Source of the DNA: Anaerovorax odorimutans
GTDB lineage: Bacteria > Bacillota > Clostridia > Peptostreptococcales > Anaerovoracaceae
Length of the DNA: 52,385 nt
Assembly (NCBI RefSeq): GCF_024459955.1
Contig: NZ_JANFXK010000021.1
Coordinates: 1 to 52,385, forward strand
Direction: 5' to 3'
Part shown: positions 26,382-34,911 of the stretch, piece by piece
Numbering within the stretch: position 1 is the first letter of the stretch
Layout of the letters: every line of letters starts with the position of its first letter
Translations under genes and position numbers: made by a program
Notes under the pieces: generated by a model
Database searches by the model: none
Told to the model about the DNA's origin: nothing
What the model saw: the letters and a program-made list of their open reading frames with translations, nothing else

Positions 26382-28763
26382 ATGATAGGGCGAATACTGA
26401 AAAAAGATATGAAACGGAGAAAGAGCGTCAATGCCATTCTCTTTTTGTTCATCACCATTGCGGCTGTTTTTCTTGCCAGCAGCGTCAATAACATTCTGGT
26501 GGTAGCATCGGCGGAAAATTATTATCTGGATTACGCGAATATTCCTGAGGTCAGTGTTATCACATCGGGAACGGAGGAGAAGGAGGAGATCGATCACTGG
26601 CTGGGGGATGAGGCCGAGGATGTGGATTCCTACGGCTATGATACAATCATTGCTTTGCCGGAAAAAGGGATCACCATTAAAAAAACCGGAAAAGATTCGG
26701 ATTTTGATGGAAACGGGGCCACCATATATCTGGGAGCAAAGGACACGGAATACTGCAAAGTTTTCGATAAAGACGGCAAAGAATTTTCTCTGCAGCCGGG
26801 GGAGCTGGCTATGAATCAGGCGACCATGGACAGGAACCATATAAAACCGGGAGATCGGCTGAGCATCCGTTCGGGAAATACAAAAAAAGAATTTACCGTA
26901 AAACTGGCGGTCAAGGATGCGGCTTTTGGCAACGAAATGACGGGAATGAAGCGGCTGGTGGTAAGCCGTGCTGATTACTCTCTGTTCGCAGAGGACAGCA
27001 AATCAGACCTGATCGGAATGTACTACGTCAATACCAGGGATTCCGCCAAGTTCAGCCGGGCGCTGAACAATCAGGGATTTGCCTCAATGGGAACTTCCAT
27101 AACAAGGGATACTTATAAAATGACTTATTCCTTTGACATGATCGTGGCAGCGCTTTTGATCCTTATTGGAATCTGCCTGATTCTGATCGCTTTGCTGGTT
27201 CTGCGGTTTACCCTGGTTTTTACCATTGAAGAGGATTACCGGGAAATCGGGATTATGAAAGCAGTGGGGCTGAAAAACTTCGCTATTAAAAAGATTTATC
27301 TGGCAAAATATCTGGCCCTGGTAACGGCCGGGTCCCTGCTGGGTCTGGCGATCAGCGTGCCGGTCAGTAAAACCATGATCGCGGGCGTCAGTGAGAATAT
27401 GATTATGGAGGATAGCAGCGCTAACCTATGGGCCAATTTGATCTGCACGCTGGCCATTATCCTTGTGGTTATGCTTTTTTCCTATGGCTGCATGCGAAAG
27501 CTGAATAAGGTATCCGCCATTACAGCGATTCACGGCGGACAGACGGGCAGGCGCTATGGCAGAAGAAAAGGGATCAGCCTCTGCCGCAGGAGCAGAATGC
27601 CGGTGGCGGCATTCCTGGGAATGAATGATATTTTCAGCCACCCAAAGAGGTATTTAGTCCTGATGATTACCTTCTGTATCAGTTTTATTTTAATTACCCT
27701 GCCCCTAAATACAGTCAATACCATGCAGAGCAGGGAAATGGCCCAGCAGTTTTGCCTGGACCCGGACAGCTCCGTCTATGTGAGAAAGATAGAAAAAAAC
27801 GGGTCGGAAACCTATAAGTCCGGCAAGGCATTTGAACGGGATATGGACAGAGTCAGCCGGGAGCTGAAGGAAAAAGGATATAACGCTGAGCTTACCGGTA
27901 TCGTTCTCTACTTTTTCACATACAATCAGCCGGGAGAAAAGGATAAAAACAATATAATGACCATTCAGATTTTGGGCCCCAACAATCAATATCAGGAGTA
28001 CAAAAAAGGCACGGCCCCTGTGCTGGAAAATGAAATCGCCTTTTCCGAACAGATTCTGGAAGAGAAGGGATGGAAGATCGGTGATTCTGTGGTATCCACC
28101 ATTGGAGGCGAAAAAAAGACATTTATCATTACCGGAACCTATTCCGACTATATGCAGCTGGGGAAGAGCGCACGCATGAATCCGAAGCTTGATTGCAGCA
28201 AGGCCCCTATGTTTGACTACTGGGAAGTGCTGGTGGATATTGATACCAAGACCTCGCAGGAGGTGTTGTTAAAAGATCTGGCAAAGGATTTTCCTGATTA
28301 TGAGTGGTCAAACGCACAGGAAGTAGTCGACCGGAACGTGGGAGGAATCCAGCAGACCATACAGGGGATGCTGATACCGATGACCGGCCTGCTCTGCGCC
28401 GTCATCATGCTGATTACGTTCCTGATGGAACGGCTGTTCATTGTGAGGGAAAAAGGAGAAATCGCTATGATGAAGAGCATGGGGTACAAAAATCGAACCA
28501 TTCGTTTGTGGCAGGTGCTGCGCATGGTTTTCGTAGCTCTGGTTTCCATGGCGGCGGCAATCCCGCTTTCACTGCTCAGTAACCAATATATGATTAAGCC
28601 GATCTTTGCCCTCATGGGCGCTGATGTGGAGGTTCAGGTAGTTCCGCGGCAGGTCTACGGGATCTATCCCGGGATTCTGCTGGCAGGGATTATTGCCGCA
28701 ACGATTTTGGCAGCTTTCAGTATAAAGAAAATTAATATCCGTGAACTCAATAACCTGGAATAG
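26382..28763 (+). CDS. FtsX-type ABC transporter permease
   Basis: 793 residues. A first membrane helix (about 17-37) is followed by a large outside domain, three spans (about 255-365), a short cytoplasmic linker, then a second set: a helix near 425-445, another outside domain (about 450-660) and three final spans. This is the duplicated FtsX layout of permeases that act on peptides or lipoproteins rather than by plain import. The neighbours (ATPase, response regulator, kinase with short sensor) are those of antimicrobial-peptide sensing and resistance modules. The ligand is unknown. Confidence 0.88.
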   Translation: MIGRILKKDMKRRKSVNAILFLFITIAAVFLASSVNNILVVASAENYYLDYANIPEVSVITSGTEEKEEIDHWLGDEAEDVDSYGYDTIIALPEKGITIKKTGKDSDFDGNGATIYLGAKDTEYCKVFDKDGKEFSLQPGELAMNQATMDRNHIKPGDRLSIRSGNTKKEFTVKLAVKDAAFGNEMTGMKRLVVSRADYSLFAEDSKSDLIGMYYVNTRDSAKFSRALNNQGFASMGTSITRDTYKMTYSFDMIVAALLILIGICLILIALLVLRFTLVFTIEEDYREIGIMKAVGLKNFAIKKIYLAKYLALVTAGSLLGLAISVPVSKTMIAGVSENMIMEDSSANLWANLICTLAIILVVMLFSYGCMRKLNKVSAITAIHGGQTGRRYGRRKGISLCRRSRMPVAAFLGMNDIFSHPKRYLVLMITFCISFILITLPLNTVNTMQSREMAQQFCLDPDSSVYVRKIEKNGSETYKSGKAFERDMDRVSRELKEKGYNAELTGIVLYFFTYNQPGEKDKNNIMTIQILGPNNQYQEYKKGTAPVLENEIAFSEQILEEKGWKIGDSVVSTIGGEKKTFIITGTYSDYMQLGKSARMNPKLDCSKAPMFDYWEVLVDIDTKTSQEVLLKDLAKDFPDYEWSNAQEVVDRNVGGIQQTIQGMLIPMTGLLCAVIMLITFLMERLFIVREKGEIAMMKSMGYKNRTIRLWQVLRMVFVALVSMAAAIPLSLLSNQYMIKPIFALMGADVEVQVVPRQVYGIYPGILLAGIIAATILAAFSIKKINIRELNNLE

Positions 28764-28774
28764 GAGGGGAAAAC

Positions 28775-29545
28775 ATGGGAACTTTAAACGTATCCAATTT
28801 ATGTAAGACCTATATTATTAATAAACGGCAGAACAATGTGCTGCGAAATGTGACACTGTCCATCGAAGAGGGCGAAATGGCGGCAATTATGGGGCCTTCC
28901 GGCTCGGGAAAAACGACGCTCCTCTATACGGTCAGCGGAATGGACGAGGCCACAGCCGGCAGAGTGGATTTTTTCGGCAGAGAGCTTACCTCTCTGAATG
29001 CCAACGAAATGAGCGATCTGCGCCTCAGAGAGATGGGATTTGTCTTTCAGCAGATGTATATGCTGAAAAATCTCACCGTGTATGATAATATAATTTTACC
29101 GGCTTATCAGTCCCCCGAGGGAAAGAGTAAAGCCGGAAGAAAGGCTGCCAACGACAGGGCAAAGATCCTGATGCAAAAGCTGGGAATCAGTGAGATCGCC
29201 GAAAATGATATTACGGAGGTGTCCGGCGGACAGCTGCAGCGGGCGTGCATCTGCCGCAGCCTGATTAACAAGCCAAAGATCATTTTTGCTGATGAACCTA
29301 CCGGCGCTCTCAACAAACAGAATTCCATCGAGGTGATGGATGAGCTGAACCGCATCAATGAAGAGGGTACCAGTATTCTGCTGGTGACCCACGACATGAA
29401 GGTTGCCGCAAAATGTGAGCGGGTGTTGTATATTGAGGACGGTAATATCCGGGATGAGATCGCGCTGGGGAAATGGGCCGACACGCAGGATATCCGGGTA
29501 AGAGAAAGACGCCTGAACGATTGGCTGATTAAACTGGGATGGTAA
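28775..29545 (+). CDS. ABC transporter ATP-binding protein
   Basis: 256 residues, starting 11 bases after the permease with AGGAGGGG upstream. Walker A GPSGSGKTT (40-48), Q-loop FVFQQMYMLKNLTVYDNI, signature VSGGQLQRA, Walker B IIFADEPTGALN and H-loop LVTHD are all intact. Belongs to the MacB/LolD/BceA group, matching the FtsX permease. The C-terminal extension after about 225 is short and charged. Confidence 0.92.
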   Translation: MGTLNVSNLCKTYIINKRQNNVLRNVTLSIEEGEMAAIMGPSGSGKTTLLYTVSGMDEATAGRVDFFGRELTSLNANEMSDLRLREMGFVFQQMYMLKNLTVYDNIILPAYQSPEGKSKAGRKAANDRAKILMQKLGISEIAENDITEVSGGQLQRACICRSLINKPKIIFADEPTGALNKQNSIEVMDELNRINEEGTSILLVTHDMKVAAKCERVLYIEDGNIRDEIALGKWADTQDIRVRERRLNDWLIKLGW

Positions 29546-29548
29546 TTT

Positions 29549-30229
29549 ATGAAAGATATTTTGCTGGTGGAGGACAATGAAGAGCTGGCCGCTTTGATAC
29601 AGACTTTCTTACTGCGGGACGGGTATACCGTCCTGCATGTGACATCCGGCAGGGAGGCTGTGGAATATCTCCGCCGTCATTCTGTCAAACTGCTGCTTTT
29701 GGATATCATGCTGCCGGAGATGGACGGTTTTGCTGTCTGCCGCGCCGTGCGGGAACAGCGGGATATTCCCATATTGATTATGAGCGCCAGATCCGACCGT
29801 GCCGATAAGCTGAGCGGATATGAGTTGGGCGCGGATGACTATATGGAAAAACCGGTGGATGCGGAAATTCTTACAGCCAAGATAAAAGCACTGATGCAGA
29901 GGGCTTACGGAGCGCAGCGAAAAGAGGAAGTTCTGGTATCGGGAGACATTACCGTTGACCGGGAGGCTCGCTGCGTGCGGCTGAAAGACAGGATCATAGA
30001 CTTAAACGTAAAAGAATATGAGCTGCTTCTGCTGTTTATTCAGAATGCAGGCAAAACGCTGCGCAAGGAATTTCTGTTCGCACGCATATGGGGCAGCGAC
30101 AGCTTCAGTGAGAACCAAACCTTGACCGTGCATGTGAAAATGCTCCGCAGCAAAATCGAAGACAATCCCAGGGAGCCGAAGCGGATTCAAACGGTCTGGG
30201 GAGTAGGATACCGATATGAAGAAATATAA
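29549..30229 (+). CDS. OmpR-family response regulator
   Basis: 226 residues. The receiver has D8-D9 type acids (LLVEDN), phospho-acceptor D52 (LLLLDIMLPEMDG) and K-loop MEKPVD. The winged-helix output domain (about 130-226) ends VWGVGYRYEEI. It starts 3 bases after the ATPase stop and overlaps the kinase by 14, so all four genes form one unit. Its likely target is the promoter of this operon. Confidence 0.93.
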   Translation: MKDILLVEDNEELAALIQTFLLRDGYTVLHVTSGREAVEYLRRHSVKLLLLDIMLPEMDGFAVCRAVREQRDIPILIMSARSDRADKLSGYELGADDYMEKPVDAEILTAKIKALMQRAYGAQRKEEVLVSGDITVDREARCVRLKDRIIDLNVKEYELLLLFIQNAGKTLRKEFLFARIWGSDSFSENQTLTVHVKMLRSKIEDNPREPKRIQTVWGVGYRYEEI

Positions 30230-31490
30230 CCTGCTGATCGCGGCCTCCATCCTGCTGTATGTTCTGGCAGCTTTGGCTGCCTGGTATGGAATCCAAAACA
30301 CGGCTCAGGAGAAAGACCGGGTTTACAAAGTAGAAATAAACCGCATCTATGATCGTTTGTCCGACGGGCATTTGCCGGATGAGCGAGATTTGCGTTCTTA
30401 TAAATACGTGCGCAATGTGCGGTGGCTGTCAGCCGATGACATGCAGCCGCAGGAAAAACATCTGGCTTTTTTTGAGGAAGACGGCAAGCTGCGGATAGAG
30501 ATAAGGCCGGTATTTGAGGCCGGAAAACTCAAAGGATATCTCAGATTTGAATATCTGGAGCCTGAATTTGACTCGCATTTTGTGCTGGTGCTGACCCAGG
30601 TATGCCTGGGTCTTATGGAGCTTTTTCTGCTGATAGTCCTCCTGTACCTGAAATATCAGCTGATCCGGCCTTTCCGGCAAGTGAGTGAGCTGCCATATGA
30701 GATGGCGCAGGGACACCTCAGGGGGATTGTAAAAGAAGAGAAAAATCGCTTTTTCGGCCATTTCCTTTGGGGGCTTGGGCAGCTGAAGGATACGTTGGAG
30801 GTAAACAGAAAACGGAGACTGGATCTGGAAAAGGAAAAGAAAAAAATGCTTCTTTCCCTGTCCCACGACATCAAAACGCCGCTCAGCACCATCAAACTCT
30901 ACGGCAAAGCTCTGGAAGAAAATCTTTATGAAGAGGAAAGTCAGAAGATCCGCGCGGCGCGCCAGATCGGGCAGAAGGCGGAGGAAATAGAGCGCTTTGT
31001 GGAAGAAATCATGAAAAACTCCCGGGAAGATATACTCGATATTCAGGTGGAACCGGGAGAGTTTTATCTTTCCCGGCTGATGGAACAGGTGCTTGCCACC
31101 TATGAGGAAAAATGCCGTATTCGCATGGTAGATCTTGAGGTGGGGAGTTTTGAGGATCGTCTGCTGAAGGGCGATTTGCAGCGGGCAGCCGAGGTGTTTG
31201 AAAATATATTTGAAAACGCCTTTAAGTACGGGGACGGAAGAAGGATCGAAATATCTTTCTCCGAGGAGGATTACTGTCAGCTGATCCGCATTTTCAACAC
31301 GGGAACCCCGGTGACGGATAACGACTTCAACCATATCTTTGAAAGCTTTTTCCGCGGCGCGGGAAGCGAGGGAATCCAGGGCAGCGGACTGGGGCTTTAC
31401 ATATGCCGGGAAATCATGCGGAAAATGGACGGCGAGATTTTTGCCCGCAAGGAAGCGGAAGGCATGGCTTTTGTGCTGGTGTTTCGATGA
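30216..31490 (+). CDS. Sensor histidine kinase
   Basis: 424 residues. Two membrane helices (about 5-25 and 122-145) enclose an outside domain of about 95 residues. The H-box SLSHDIKTPLS has H217. N-box FENIFENAFKYGD, and G-box GIQGSGLGLYICREIM are complete. The cytoplasmic start has RQVSELPYEMAQG, a HAMP-like linker. It pairs with the response regulator upstream. Whether it senses directly or through the permease cannot be told from sequence. Confidence 0.92.
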   Translation: MKKYNLLIAASILLYVLAALAAWYGIQNTAQEKDRVYKVEINRIYDRLSDGHLPDERDLRSYKYVRNVRWLSADDMQPQEKHLAFFEEDGKLRIEIRPVFEAGKLKGYLRFEYLEPEFDSHFVLVLTQVCLGLMELFLLIVLLYLKYQLIRPFRQVSELPYEMAQGHLRGIVKEEKNRFFGHFLWGLGQLKDTLEVNRKRRLDLEKEKKKMLLSLSHDIKTPLSTIKLYGKALEENLYEEESQKIRAARQIGQKAEEIERFVEEIMKNSREDILDIQVEPGEFYLSRLMEQVLATYEEKCRIRMVDLEVGSFEDRLLKGDLQRAAEVFENIFENAFKYGDGRRIEISFSEEDYCQLIRIFNTGTPVTDNDFNHIFESFFRGAGSEGIQGSGLGLYICREIMRKMDGEIFARKEAEGMAFVLVFR

Positions 31491-31497
31491 TTTCAGC

Positions 31498-31525
31498 CCT
31501 CCGGGCAGGCAACGCCGCCTGGAGG
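31498..31525 (+). terminator. GC-rich hairpin after the kinase gene
   Basis: CCTCCGGGC-A-GGC (31498-31510) folds on GCC-GCCTGGAGG (31514-31525) with a 3-base loop: 12 pairs and one bulge. No T run follows, but the stem is strong and lies 7 bases after the stop codon. Confidence 0.6.
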
Positions 31526-31550
31526 ACCTGATTGATAAAAAATTTATTTA

Positions 31551-31580
31551 TTGAATTTAGATCTTAATTTATGTTAAAAT
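31551..31580 (+). promoter_or_regulatory. Probable promoter of the GntR-MFS unit
   Basis: TTGAAT (31551-31556), 18 bases, TAAAAT (31575-31580), 54 bases before the gntR start codon. Confidence 0.6.
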
Positions 31581-31633
31581 AAGCAGCAACATATTTTTTC
31601 AACATTAAACATCGGATGATTGGAGGTTTAGAA

Positions 31634-32281
31634 ATGAAACCCGTAAAATATTCGTTTACAAAACAAATCGCAGATGAAATTGAAGAAAAGATCCGCTGTG
31701 GGGAATACAAAGTGGGGGACCGGATTCCGCCGGAGCCGGAGCTGATCCAGGCTTTCGGCGTCAGCCGGAACACGGTGCGGGAATCGGTGCAGGCTTTGAT
31801 CCATGCGGGCATTCTCGAAGCGCGGCAGGGAGACGGAACCTATGTGGTGGCCAAAGACCGCCTGCAGGTGGACTTCTATGGGCTGATGGGCAAAACAGAG
31901 AGAGAGGAGGTTCGGGAGGTTCGGAACCTTTTGGAGGAATATATCGTGTCATCCGCTGCTTTAAACGCAGAAGAAAAGGACCTGACATACATGGAGAAAT
32001 GTCTGCTTCAAAGGAATGCTGCTGTAAATACGGTGCGGGAGCATACGGAAGCGGACGTGGCTTTTCACCTGGCGATTGCCCTTGCTACGCACAATAGCCT
32101 GCTGATCCATTTATACAAATATGTTTCCCAGTATTTCAATGAATTCATCGCGGAAAACCTGGCTGCTCACAAGGACAATCAGGAGTACATTGATGAGCTG
32201 CACAGCCGGCTTTTTTATGCGATTCGGGATAAAGAAAGCCGGACGGCAAAAGAAATTGTATCAGAGATAATAAACTTATAA
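31634..32281 (+). CDS. GntR-family regulator (FadR/FCD type)
   Basis: 215 residues from the ATG that follows TTGGAGGTTTAGAA; the frame is open from 31616. The winged helix (about 8-75) has IPPEPELIQAFGVSRNTVRESVQAL and GDGTYV. The rest is an all-helical FCD-like ligand domain with DVAFHLAIALATHN, which supplies the metal-binding Asp/His of this group. It lies 9 bases before the transporter gene and probably controls it in response to a small acid or the transported substrate. Confidence 0.88.
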   Translation: MKPVKYSFTKQIADEIEEKIRCGEYKVGDRIPPEPELIQAFGVSRNTVRESVQALIHAGILEARQGDGTYVVAKDRLQVDFYGLMGKTEREEVREVRNLLEEYIVSSAALNAEEKDLTYMEKCLLQRNAAVNTVREHTEADVAFHLAIALATHNSLLIHLYKYVSQYFNEFIAENLAAHKDNQEYIDELHSRLFYAIRDKESRTAKEIVSEIINL

Positions 32282-32290
32282 GGAGAACCT

Positions 32291-33508
32291 ATGACTAGAA
32301 AAGAAAAAATACTGATTATTTTGGGCATTGTATTCCTCTCGTTCAACCTTCGGGCGCCAATCACCGCGGTCGGCTCCCTTGTGGACCGAATTCAGTCGGA
32401 ATACGCTTTGACAAGCGGTATGGCGGGATTTATCACGACGCTGCCGCTGCTGGCCTTTGCCGCCGTTTCGCCCTTTGTCGCCGGAGTATCCCGCAGATTC
32501 GGATACGGGAAAACGATGTTCGCCGGCCTGATATTGGTTTTGGCGGGGGAGCTGATCCGTTCCTATACCAACGGGGTCGGCCTGTTTTTAGGAACCGCTT
32601 TTCTGGGAGTTGGAATCGCCATTGGAAACGTATTGATTCCCAGCATAATAAAGCTGAAATTTCCGCAGGCCGTAGGACGCATGACGAGTATCTACACCAC
32701 CTGCATGTGTACCTTTGCCGCAATCGGTGCCGGTGCCAGCATACCGCTGGCGGATGGTCTGAAGCTGGGATGGAAGAATTCCCTGGCGTTTTGGTCCCTG
32801 CTGGCAGTGGTAACTTTGATCCTGTGGTTTCCCCAGATAAAAGCAGGCGCCCGCCCGGCGGTGAAGACAACGGATGGAGGGGTGAAAGAGAAATTCTCCG
32901 GATCCGTCTGGAAATCACCTGTTGCCTGGTGGGTAACCCTCTTTATGGGAACGCAGTCGCTGATTTTTTACTCCCTGGTAGCATGGCTGCCGACAATCAT
33001 CGTTTTCAAAGGAATGTCAGGCGCTTTTGCGGGAACCATGGCGCTGGCCTTCCAGCTAACCGCCCTTCCGGCCACCTTAATTATACCGACGCTGTGCGAT
33101 AAGCTTAAAAACCAGAGAGGACTGGTTTTCATCACCTGCTTTTTGTACATAAGCGGGATGCTTCTGTTTTTATTGGGCCGGTCGCAGGTCGTGATGGTGC
33201 CGGCAGTCCTGCTGATGGCACTGGGAATGGGAGGCAGCATAAGTCTGTCTATCGCGTTCATTTCGCTGAGAAGCCCCAACGGAGCCAAAGCCTCGGAGCT
33301 TTCCGGCATGTCCCAATCCGCCGGCTATCTGTTCGCGGCGGTTGGGCCGATTCTGCTGGGAATCATCTATGACGTTACGCAGAGCTGGTCCATTCCCATC
33401 ATGATCTTTGCAGGGATGATTCTTTTTCTGGCTTTCTGCGGCTGGCATGCCGGAAACGACGTTACAATAGAGGAACAAAAAACGGAACTGACGGCAAAAG
33501 GAGCGTGA
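32291..33508 (+). CDS. MFS transporter, CynX/NimT type
   Basis: 405 residues, about 12 spans. SFNLRAPITAVGSL at the N-terminus is the hallmark of the CynX/NimT branch, which includes cyanate and 2-nitroimidazole transporters; the real substrate is unknown. AAGGAGAACCT lies upstream, and it is coupled to the GntR gene. No cyanase or cyanate gene is nearby, so the cyanate role should not be assumed. Confidence 0.85.
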   Translation: MTRKEKILIILGIVFLSFNLRAPITAVGSLVDRIQSEYALTSGMAGFITTLPLLAFAAVSPFVAGVSRRFGYGKTMFAGLILVLAGELIRSYTNGVGLFLGTAFLGVGIAIGNVLIPSIIKLKFPQAVGRMTSIYTTCMCTFAAIGAGASIPLADGLKLGWKNSLAFWSLLAVVTLILWFPQIKAGARPAVKTTDGGVKEKFSGSVWKSPVAWWVTLFMGTQSLIFYSLVAWLPTIIVFKGMSGAFAGTMALAFQLTALPATLIIPTLCDKLKNQRGLVFITCFLYISGMLLFLLGRSQVVMVPAVLLMALGMGGSISLSIAFISLRSPNGAKASELSGMSQSAGYLFAAVGPILLGIIYDVTQSWSIPIMIFAGMILFLAFCGWHAGNDVTIEEQKTELTAKGA

Positions 33509-33557
33509 GGAGATTCCTGTTCCTCCTGGGAAACTGCCTGCCGCAGGCCGGCGGAGG

Positions 33558-34571
33558 TTACAGATGGCGTAAAAACTCCATGATCTCATCCTCGGTGGTT
33601 CCCCAGGAGGTGACCAGACGGATTACTGTCGCACGGTCCCCATAGGGCTGCCAATCCTCAAAGGAAACCAGCTCCCGGAGATGATCGGCGACCATATTGG
33701 GCAGAATCGGGAAGATCTGGTTTGTGGGAGAATCGACGAAAAATTCATATCCACCGCCGATAATGCCGTTTTTCAGAATTTGGGCCATCTCATTGGCATG
33801 GCGGGCAAGATCAAAATAGAGCCCGTCTTTAAACAATTCACGGAACTGAATTCCCAAAAGACGACCCTTGGCCATCATGCCGCCGCGCTGCTTGATATGA
33901 TAACGAAAATCTTCTTTCAGTTCAGGATTGAGGATCGCCAGCGCTTCTCCGAACAAAACGCCGTTCTTCGTGCCCCCGATATAGAAGGCATCGGTAAGAC
34001 GGGCCAGATCAGCCAGTGTGAGCTGAATGTCGGGAGCGGTGAGGGCGCAGCCCAGTCTGGCGCCGTCCAGGTACAGATACAGGCCGTATTTGTCGCACAC
34101 GCTCCGCAGTGCCTGCAGTTCGTCCCTGTCATAGACCGTGCCCACTTCCGTGGTGTTGGAAATGTACACCAGTTTGGGTTTTACCATGTGCTCATCCTTA
34201 TGAACCAGGACAGCATCCTCGATCTGCTGAGGCAGCAGCTTCCCATCGGGAGAAGGGCAGGCAATGACTTTATGGCCGGTTGCTTCGATGGCTCCGGTCT
34301 CGTGGACACAGATATGGGCGCTGTCAGCGGCAATGATGGCGTGGTGAGGCCGCAGAAAGGCCGCCATAGCTGTCAGATTGGTCTGAGTTCCGCCCATCAG
34401 AAAGTGGATGTCCGCCTCATCAGCCGCCAGTTGTTTTTTCAGCAGCCGGCGGGCTTCCTCACAGAAGGGATCTTCCCCATATCCTGTGGTATGGATCATA
34501 TTGGTGTCGGAGAGCGCCTGCATGATCTGCGGGTGAGCTCCCAGGCTGTAATCGTTTTTTAAATAAATCAT
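33558..34571 (-). CDS. Low-specificity threonine aldolase / beta-eliminating lyase
   Basis: 337 residues from the start MIYLKNDYSLGAHPQ. PLP enzyme of fold type I: the Schiff-base lysine is K202 in YIGGTKNG, and D169 in LYLDGARLG binds the pyridine nitrogen. GGTQTNLTA is the phosphate-loop region. Expected to cleave L-(allo-)threonine to glycine and acetaldehyde, though related lyases share these motifs. The frame is open 14 codons upstream but that part is not family-like. The gene converges on the MFS gene at 33508. Confidence 0.87.
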   Translation of the reverse strand: MIYLKNDYSLGAHPQIMQALSDTNMIHTTGYGEDPFCEEARRLLKKQLAADEADIHFLMGGTQTNLTAMAAFLRPHHAIIAADSAHICVHETGAIEATGHKVIACPSPDGKLLPQQIEDAVLVHKDEHMVKPKLVYISNTTEVGTVYDRDELQALRSVCDKYGLYLYLDGARLGCALTAPDIQLTLADLARLTDAFYIGGTKNGVLFGEALAILNPELKEDFRYHIKQRGGMMAKGRLLGIQFRELFKDGLYFDLARHANEMAQILKNGIIGGGYEFFVDSPTNQIFPILPNMVADHLRELVSFEDWQPYGDRATVIRLVTSWGTTEDEIMEFLRHL

Positions 34572-34637
34572 AATTCTCTTTGTACAGTGCCCGGCCGAAG
34601 GATGGCGGGACACAGATCCTTTCTAAAATTTTATCGT

Positions 34638-34661
34638 TTCCGCAGAGCCTGCCCTGCGGAA
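34638..34661 (-). repeat. Leader hairpin of the aldolase gene
   Basis: TTCCGCAG and CTGCGGAA form a perfect 8-bp stem around 8 bases, near the start of the minus-strand transcript. It might stabilise the mRNA; no riboswitch is recognised. Confidence 0.45.
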
Positions 34662-34673
34662 TAAACTCGTTTT

Positions 34674-34702
34674 ATTATACTATCTTTTTCCGCTGACTGC
34701 AA
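34674..34702 (-). promoter_or_regulatory. Sigma-A promoter of the aldolase gene
   Basis: On the minus strand: TTGCAG (34702-34697), 17 bases, TATAAT (34679-34674). The leader would be about 95 bases. Confidence 0.75.
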
Positions 34703-34734
34703 AAAAAGTACTGGAATTTTTACTCCCAATATAG

Positions 34735-34740
34735 TATAAT
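34735..34740 (+). promoter_or_regulatory. Probable -10 of the pyrG promoter
   Basis: A perfect TATAAT, divergent from the aldolase promoter. The -35 region is poor (TGGAAT at 17 bases). The predicted start near 34747 is T-rich and does not give the GGGC start needed for the CTP-sensed reiterative transcription known at pyrG of Bacillus. Confidence 0.5.
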
Positions 34741-34780
34741 TTTTCAGTAATATTATTGAAATAAGTGCACGAAAATAGGA

Positions 34781-34854
34781 AAAAATAAGGAAAGACGGCA
34801 TAACGGGGTCTTGGTTACCCTTCTCACTCAAAATTGCCGCGGCACCTTATTTTT
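34781..34854 (+). ncRNA. Structured pyrG leader with terminator-like end
   Basis: AAAAATAAGG (34781-34790) pairs with CCTTATTTTT (34845-34854) as a 10-bp outer stem. Inside lie CGGCA/TGCCG (34796-34800, 34835-34839) and GGGT/ACCC (34806-34809, 34817-34820). A further T run follows the outer stem, so the whole can end transcription 55 bases before pyrG. The only upstream gene on this strand ends at 33508, so this is best read as an attenuator or a small RNA. I recognise no known riboswitch class. Confidence 0.55.
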
Positions 34855-34911
34855 TTTGTTTTAGGGACGCTTTTTTGCTGGATTGAGAGATGAATGAAAG
34901 GAAGTGGACGG

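Noticed and set aside
34572-34634. Glycine riboswitch in the aldolase leader
   Set aside because: The enzyme produces glycine, so I looked, but the leader has only one short hairpin and none of the conserved glycine-aptamer segments.
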